From contig CAJUAA010000003.1 in the NCBI GenBank assembly GCA_910584205.1, positions 62,001 to 126,000 of the forward strand: a DNA stretch of 64,000 nucleotides. The letters are read 5' to 3'. Shown here piece after piece: positions 60,875 through 64,000 of this stretch. Position 1 is the first letter of the stretch, and every line of letters starts with the position of its first letter. The notes under the pieces are model-generated. The model was not told where the DNA came from and made no database searches. It saw nothing but the letters and a program-made list of their open reading frames with translations. A program made the position numbers and the translations under genes. The DNA is from an uncultured Lachnospiraceae bacterium (GTDB lineage: Bacteria; Bacillota; Clostridia; Lachnospirales; Lachnospiraceae).

Positions 60875-61989
60875 ATACTCTGATACTCGCCTTCCTCCAG
60901 AGGAAGCGTCCCGAAATACGATTCGAAATCCATTCCCAGATACTCGCTCATCTGCTTCATCTCCACCAGCGTCTTTTTGTCCACCGCGACTCCTTCGGCC
61001 TTCACGCGCTCAAACGCCAGCACTTCTTTTTCCCCATGGGTATAGATGCGGTCTTTGCCGGCCGCTCTGGGCGCATCCCGAAGCTCCTGCAGAAAGACGG
61101 AGAAATGCCGTTTGATCTCTTCCGGATCTCCAAACGCCGCCGGATCGATGGCGATAAAGCCGTGGCAGGTTCCGCCTTTGCCGTCCGTATGCGTGTGGTT
61201 GGAGGTCAGTCCCTGGGACAGGATCGACGTGAACAGCTCGCAGATCATACCGTAGCCGTAGCCCTTATGGCTTCCCGTGATCTCCTCGTTCTCTCCCAGA
61301 GGCATGATCCCGCCTCCGGCCTTTCCTACGATATTCCGAAGCACCAGATCCGCGTCATTGGACGGATTGCCGTCCTGATCCAGCGCCCAGCCGTCCGGCA
61401 GCGGCTTCTCCGCCTTCCGGTACATCTCCAGCTTCCCTCTTGTGACTACCGTCGTGGACGCGTCGAAGAAGAACGCACAGGGCTCCGCGGGCACGGCGAT
61501 GGCGATGGGATTGCTGCCCAGCATGGCCTGTCTGGCATTCGTGGGCACCATGATCGCCTCGGAATTGGTAAAGGACATGCCGATCAGCCCCTGGTCGCAC
61601 GCCATCTTCGCATAGTATCCGGCGATCCCGTAGTGATTGGAATTGCGCACCGTGACGATCGCCATCCCGCTTTTCTTCGCCTTCTCAATGGCCTTCTGCA
61701 TGGCCCCGTATCCAATGAGCTGCCCCATGCCGTCGTGCCCGTCGATCACCGCGGATACGGGCGACTCGAACACCACCTCCGGAACCGCATCCACCCGGAT
61801 CATCCCCGACTCGATCCCCTTGTGATAACGGGTCAGCCTCTGCATCCCGTGGGACTCGATGCCGAACTGGTCCGACGTCAGCAGCACCTCCGTGATGATC
61901 CTGCTCTCGTCCTCCGAAAATCCAAACTTCCGAAACGCATCCTTGCAGAATCTCTCCAGTACCCCGACCTGAAAATACATGTGTGCCAT
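60868..61989 (-). CDS. Ldh2/YiaK-type NAD(P)-dependent dehydrogenase
   Basis: A 373-residue member of the malate/L-lactate dehydrogenase type 2 family (with YiaK, 2,3-diketo-gulonate reductase, and ureidoglycolate dehydrogenase). DQFGIESHGMQRLTRYHKGI (about residues 48-67), VRNSNHYGIAGYYAKMACDQ (about 120), TNSEAIMVPTNARQAMLGSN and GSHKGYGYGMICELF are the signature regions, with the catalytic His in SNHYG. ATG 61989 follows AAGGAGG 9 nt upstream. The TRAP transporter genes upstream suggest that it acts on an imported hydroxy or keto acid; the identity is unknown. Confidence 0.9.
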   Translation of the reverse strand: MAHMYFQVGVLERFCKDAFRKFGFSEDESRIITEVLLTSDQFGIESHGMQRLTRYHKGIESGMIRVDAVPEVVFESPVSAVIDGHDGMGQLIGYGAMQKAIEKAKKSGMAIVTVRNSNHYGIAGYYAKMACDQGLIGMSFTNSEAIMVPTNARQAMLGSNPIAIAVPAEPCAFFFDASTTVVTRGKLEMYRKAEKPLPDGWALDQDGNPSNDADLVLRNIVGKAGGGIMPLGENEEITGSHKGYGYGMICELFTSILSQGLTSNHTHTDGKGGTCHGFIAIDPAAFGDPEEIKRHFSVFLQELRDAPRAAGKDRIYTHGEKEVLAFERVKAEGVAVDKKTLVEMKQMSEYLGMDFESYFGTLPLEEGEYQSIY

Positions 61990-62202
61990 TTTATCTTTCC
62001 TCCTTCTCAATCATCAGATGATGCCTGCTCCATGACTCTTAACCGCATGGGAACGGCTCCTCCTTCATCCTTTTTTACTTTCTTCCAGTATATCATGTTT
62101 TCTTCCACTTCGCATCCTGTCCTTTCAAAAAAGACGGCAAAAAGACCGTATTTTACCAAAAGACGCGGCATGCTCACACGTCCGGAAGCTTTCACGGACG
62201 CC

Positions 62203-62246
62203 GCAGGAGAAGAGGCGGGACAGCCAAGCTGTCCCGCCTTCTCCTG
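62203..62246. terminator. Long hairpin between the TRAP binding protein and dehydrogenase genes
   Basis: GCAGGAGAAGAGGCGGGACAG and its near-complement (one bulge) enclose CCAAG, a ~19-bp stem. U-tracts are poor on both sides, so it may be a weak terminator or an mRNA-processing and stability element rather than a full stop. Confidence 0.5.
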
Positions 62247-62258
62247 CCTTTTGAAACC

Positions 62259-63386
62259 TTAATTGTTATTTACTGTATCGATCTCCCACGTCAGCATTTC
62301 CGACGTCTCCTCACTGATGGATTTTGCCTTGTCGTACCAGTAATCGGTGAAAACCTCCTGAATCTCCTTCATGGATTCCTCTGAGAATTCCGTAACCGTA
62401 ACTCCTTTTTCGCTGACCAGCAGATCACTGAAGCCCTCTTCCCTGCTCTCGCTCGCCGCCCATTCTTCCGCCAGCATGTCCTCCATGGCGTCCGTCATGA
62501 TCTGACGGTATACCTCCGGAAGCCCGTTCCAGAAATCCTGATTGTAGATCACGCTCTCTATAATGGGCTGATGGTTGGACTTGCATACATATTTCGCGTA
62601 ATCGCAGAAGCCGTAGTTATAGATGCTCTCACCGGAAGTCTCCACTCCGTTCACCACGCCCGTGCTCATGGCCGTATAAATATCAGAAAACGGAAGCGGC
62701 ACGGTGCTGAATCCCATCTTGTCAAACGTATCTATGGTGATCTGTGTGGTGGGCACCCGGATCAGCACGTTCTGACAGTCTTCCAGCGTACTGATTTCCG
62801 TGGAGGTGTTCACCCACCGGAAATAACACATCAGATATCCCATCCAGCCTGTATTGGTATTTTCCAGCGCCTTGTTCTTCAGCCAGTCGCCCACCTGTCC
62901 GTTCAGAACGTCTCTGGCGTCGTCGTAGTCCTGAATGAGAAACGGAAACGACAGGATCGCCGCCTCCGGCACATAGGTCTCATAATAGGACAGCGTAATC
63001 AGCGACATGTCGTATACGCCGCTGTCCGTGCCCTCCAGCAGCTCTTCAAAGCTTCCCAGCGCGCCTCCGTTGGTGTAGTCAAACGTAATCTGCCCGCCGC
63101 TTCGCTCCGTCACATCCTCCATCCACTGCTCCAGATATCCGCTTTCCAGAGCGCTTCCTGATACCGCCGTGGGAAGCACCACCTTCACCGGATCACAGCC
63201 GGTCAGATCGTAGCCGTCTGCGGACGCGCCTGCAGTCTCCTCCGCGCCCGTCTCTTCGTTCCCGGACGTCTGAGGCGCATCCGCCCCGGCATCTCCCTCC
63301 GTGGAAGGCCGGCTCTGCCCGCAGGCCGCCAGGCTCAGTCCCATCGCCATTGCAGTCAAAATCGCCGTCATTTTTCTCTTTTTCAT
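62259..63386 (-). CDS. TRAP transporter substrate-binding lipoprotein DctP
   Basis: A 375-residue periplasmic-type binding protein anchored as a lipoprotein (signal with LAAC, Cys22). An acidic Gly/Glu/Ala linker precedes the DctP fold: YLEQWMEDVTERSGGQITFD (about residues 85-104), LITLSYYETYVPEAAILSFP, and VLIRVPTTQITIDTFDKMGF with the conserved Arg (about 208) that contacts a ligand carboxylate, then PFSDIYTAMSTGVVNGVET. Imports a carboxylic acid with the DctM permease encoded upstream. Start ATG 63386 after AGAGGT; a long upstream ORF is rejected. Confidence 0.92.
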   Translation of the reverse strand: MKKRKMTAILTAMAMGLSLAACGQSRPSTEGDAGADAPQTSGNEETGAEETAGASADGYDLTGCDPVKVVLPTAVSGSALESGYLEQWMEDVTERSGGQITFDYTNGGALGSFEELLEGTDSGVYDMSLITLSYYETYVPEAAILSFPFLIQDYDDARDVLNGQVGDWLKNKALENTNTGWMGYLMCYFRWVNTSTEISTLEDCQNVLIRVPTTQITIDTFDKMGFSTVPLPFSDIYTAMSTGVVNGVETSGESIYNYGFCDYAKYVCKSNHQPIIESVIYNQDFWNGLPEVYRQIMTDAMEDMLAEEWAASESREEGFSDLLVSEKGVTVTEFSEESMKEIQEVFTDYWYDKAKSISEETSEMLTWEIDTVNNN

Positions 63387-63475
63387 CTTAACCTCTTTTC
63401 TGCGCTGCTTTTGTATCGAACGGAGCCGCGGACACAGCGCCGGACGCAGGCTCCTGCTCAAAATAATTCCACCGT

Positions 63476-64000
63476 TTAATACCCCATCAGACCGGGCAGA
63501 AACGTTGCATAAGGAGTAGAAACACACAGCAGGATGGTTACGATCAGAACGCATCCCACAAACGGAAGGATCGGTTTCGAGATTTTGCTGATGGGCGTTC
63601 CCTGTACGCCGCTCACCACAAAGATCGTCGCCCCCACCGGAGGCGTCAGCCCTCCGCACATAATGGCCATCATGAAAATGATGGAAAACTGCAGTAGATT
63701 AAATCCCATCTGCTGCACGATCGGTACCAGAATCGGCGTCATCAAAAGAATAATAGCAGTTCCGTCCACAAAGCACCCCAGTACCACGCAGACCGCCACC
63801 ACAAACAGAAACATAATGCTCTGGGAATGGAAGGTACTCACACAGAACTCCGCGATCATGGTTGTCACGCCCTCTCTGGACAGCACATAGCTGAACATGC
63901 TGGAAATGGCAATCAGCGCAACCGGGCCGGCGGTGGAGACCACGGCTCCTTGCAGGGAATCCTTCAGGTCCCGGATGCTCAGCTTCCTCGTAAGAAACCC
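63476..64000 (-). CDS. TRAP transporter large permease DctM, partial (N-terminal part outside window)
   Basis: The last 174 codons are visible; the frame is open to the right edge. Membrane-rich sequence with GPVALIAISSMFSYVLSREG, LFVVAVCVVLGCFVDGTAII and LLMTPILVPIVQQMGFNLLQ, followed by the conserved CGGLTPPVGATIFVVSGVQG near the end. This is the C-terminal half of a DctM/SiaM-type permease that couples uptake to an ion gradient. The small permease DctQ is not seen between DctM and DctP, so it should lie further upstream. Confidence 0.93.
   Translation of the reverse strand, partial: GFLTRKLSIRDLKDSLQGAVVSTAGPVALIAISSMFSYVLSREGVTTMIAEFCVSTFHSQSIMFLFVVAVCVVLGCFVDGTAIILLMTPILVPIVQQMGFNLLQFSIIFMMAIMCGGLTPPVGATIFVVSGVQGTPISKISKPILPFVGCVLIVTILLCVSTPYATFLPGLMGY

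Noticed and set aside
62007..62195. A 62-codon minus-strand frame upstream of the dehydrogenase gene.
   Set aside because: No ribosome binding site and no protein-like pattern; region more likely holds leader and promoter.

Overview
The window looks like a chromosomal segment of a Gram-positive, anaerobic Clostridia genome, most likely the family Lachnospiraceae. The evidence is the order of the ribosomal and RNA polymerase genes, Firmicutes-type S12, beta and beta' sequences, strong TTGACA/TATAAT promoters, AAGGAGG ribosome binding sites, a SAM-I riboswitch on metK, and a set of gut-type carbohydrate operons. The species assignment is inference; there is no 16S gene, and I found no tRNA, CRISPR array or insertion sequence.

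0-13.3 kb, core information processing, minus strand. The order of transcription is rpmG-secE-nusG-rplK-rplA, then rplJ-rplL behind an L10-type leader, then rpoB-rpoC behind its own consensus promoter, then rpsL-rpsG. A VanZ-like gene on the plus strand sits between rpoC and rpsL. Beta and especially beta' carry long acidic C-terminal tails.

13.3-25.9 kb, housekeeping and metabolism. This part holds a DUF1189-like membrane protein, a MATE transporter, a GNAT acetyltransferase, a beta-CASP metallo-hydrolase, a secreted-looking or cytosolic protein of unknown role, metK with its riboswitch, a two-component system (kinase gene first), murA, and a kdgK-eda operon for 2-keto-3-deoxygluconate with two palindromic operator-like boxes at its promoter.

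25.9-43.4 kb, accessory region, visibly more A+T-rich in parts. It begins with a single gene that joins a response regulator, cut off inside its DNA-binding domain, to a histidine kinase that has lost its first membrane segment. Next come two methyltransferase genes, an unknown Cys-rich protein and an AbiEi/AbiEii type IV toxin-antitoxin pair. The most unusual block follows at 32.0-43.3 kb: eleven minus-strand genes, in transcription order BlaI repressor, M56 (BlaR1-like) peptidase, C39-peptidase ABC exporter, HlyD-type adaptor, triple BIG2 membrane protein, a double-glycine-leader peptide, a tiny membrane ORF, two members of an unknown anchored family, a second M56 peptidase and a third member of that family. 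It reads as a protease-controlled system that makes and exports a peptide, and I do not recognise it as a described system.

43.4-49.1 kb, four-carbon acid sugar catabolism. otnK-otnC and a SAF-domain NAD(P)-type oxidoreductase gene flank a PrpR-type sigma-54 activator gene. Both target units have textbook GG-N10-GC sigma-54 promoters with TTGCA/TGCAA upstream sites.

49.2-51.4 kb is a metal efflux pair (stand-alone HMA protein and P1B-type ATPase). 51.5-60.4 kb is a sialic acid locus: nanA, a Gfo/Idh/MocA oxidoreductase, a lipoprotein-dependent ABC importer, an AraC regulator, and divergent nanQ-nanE-nanK. Its gene content resembles the 2,7-anhydro-sialic acid locus of Ruminococcus gnavus, but there is no sialidase in the window. 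60.4-64.0 kb holds an ArsR regulator, an Ldh2/YiaK-type dehydrogenase and part of a TRAP transporter (DctP and a truncated DctM).
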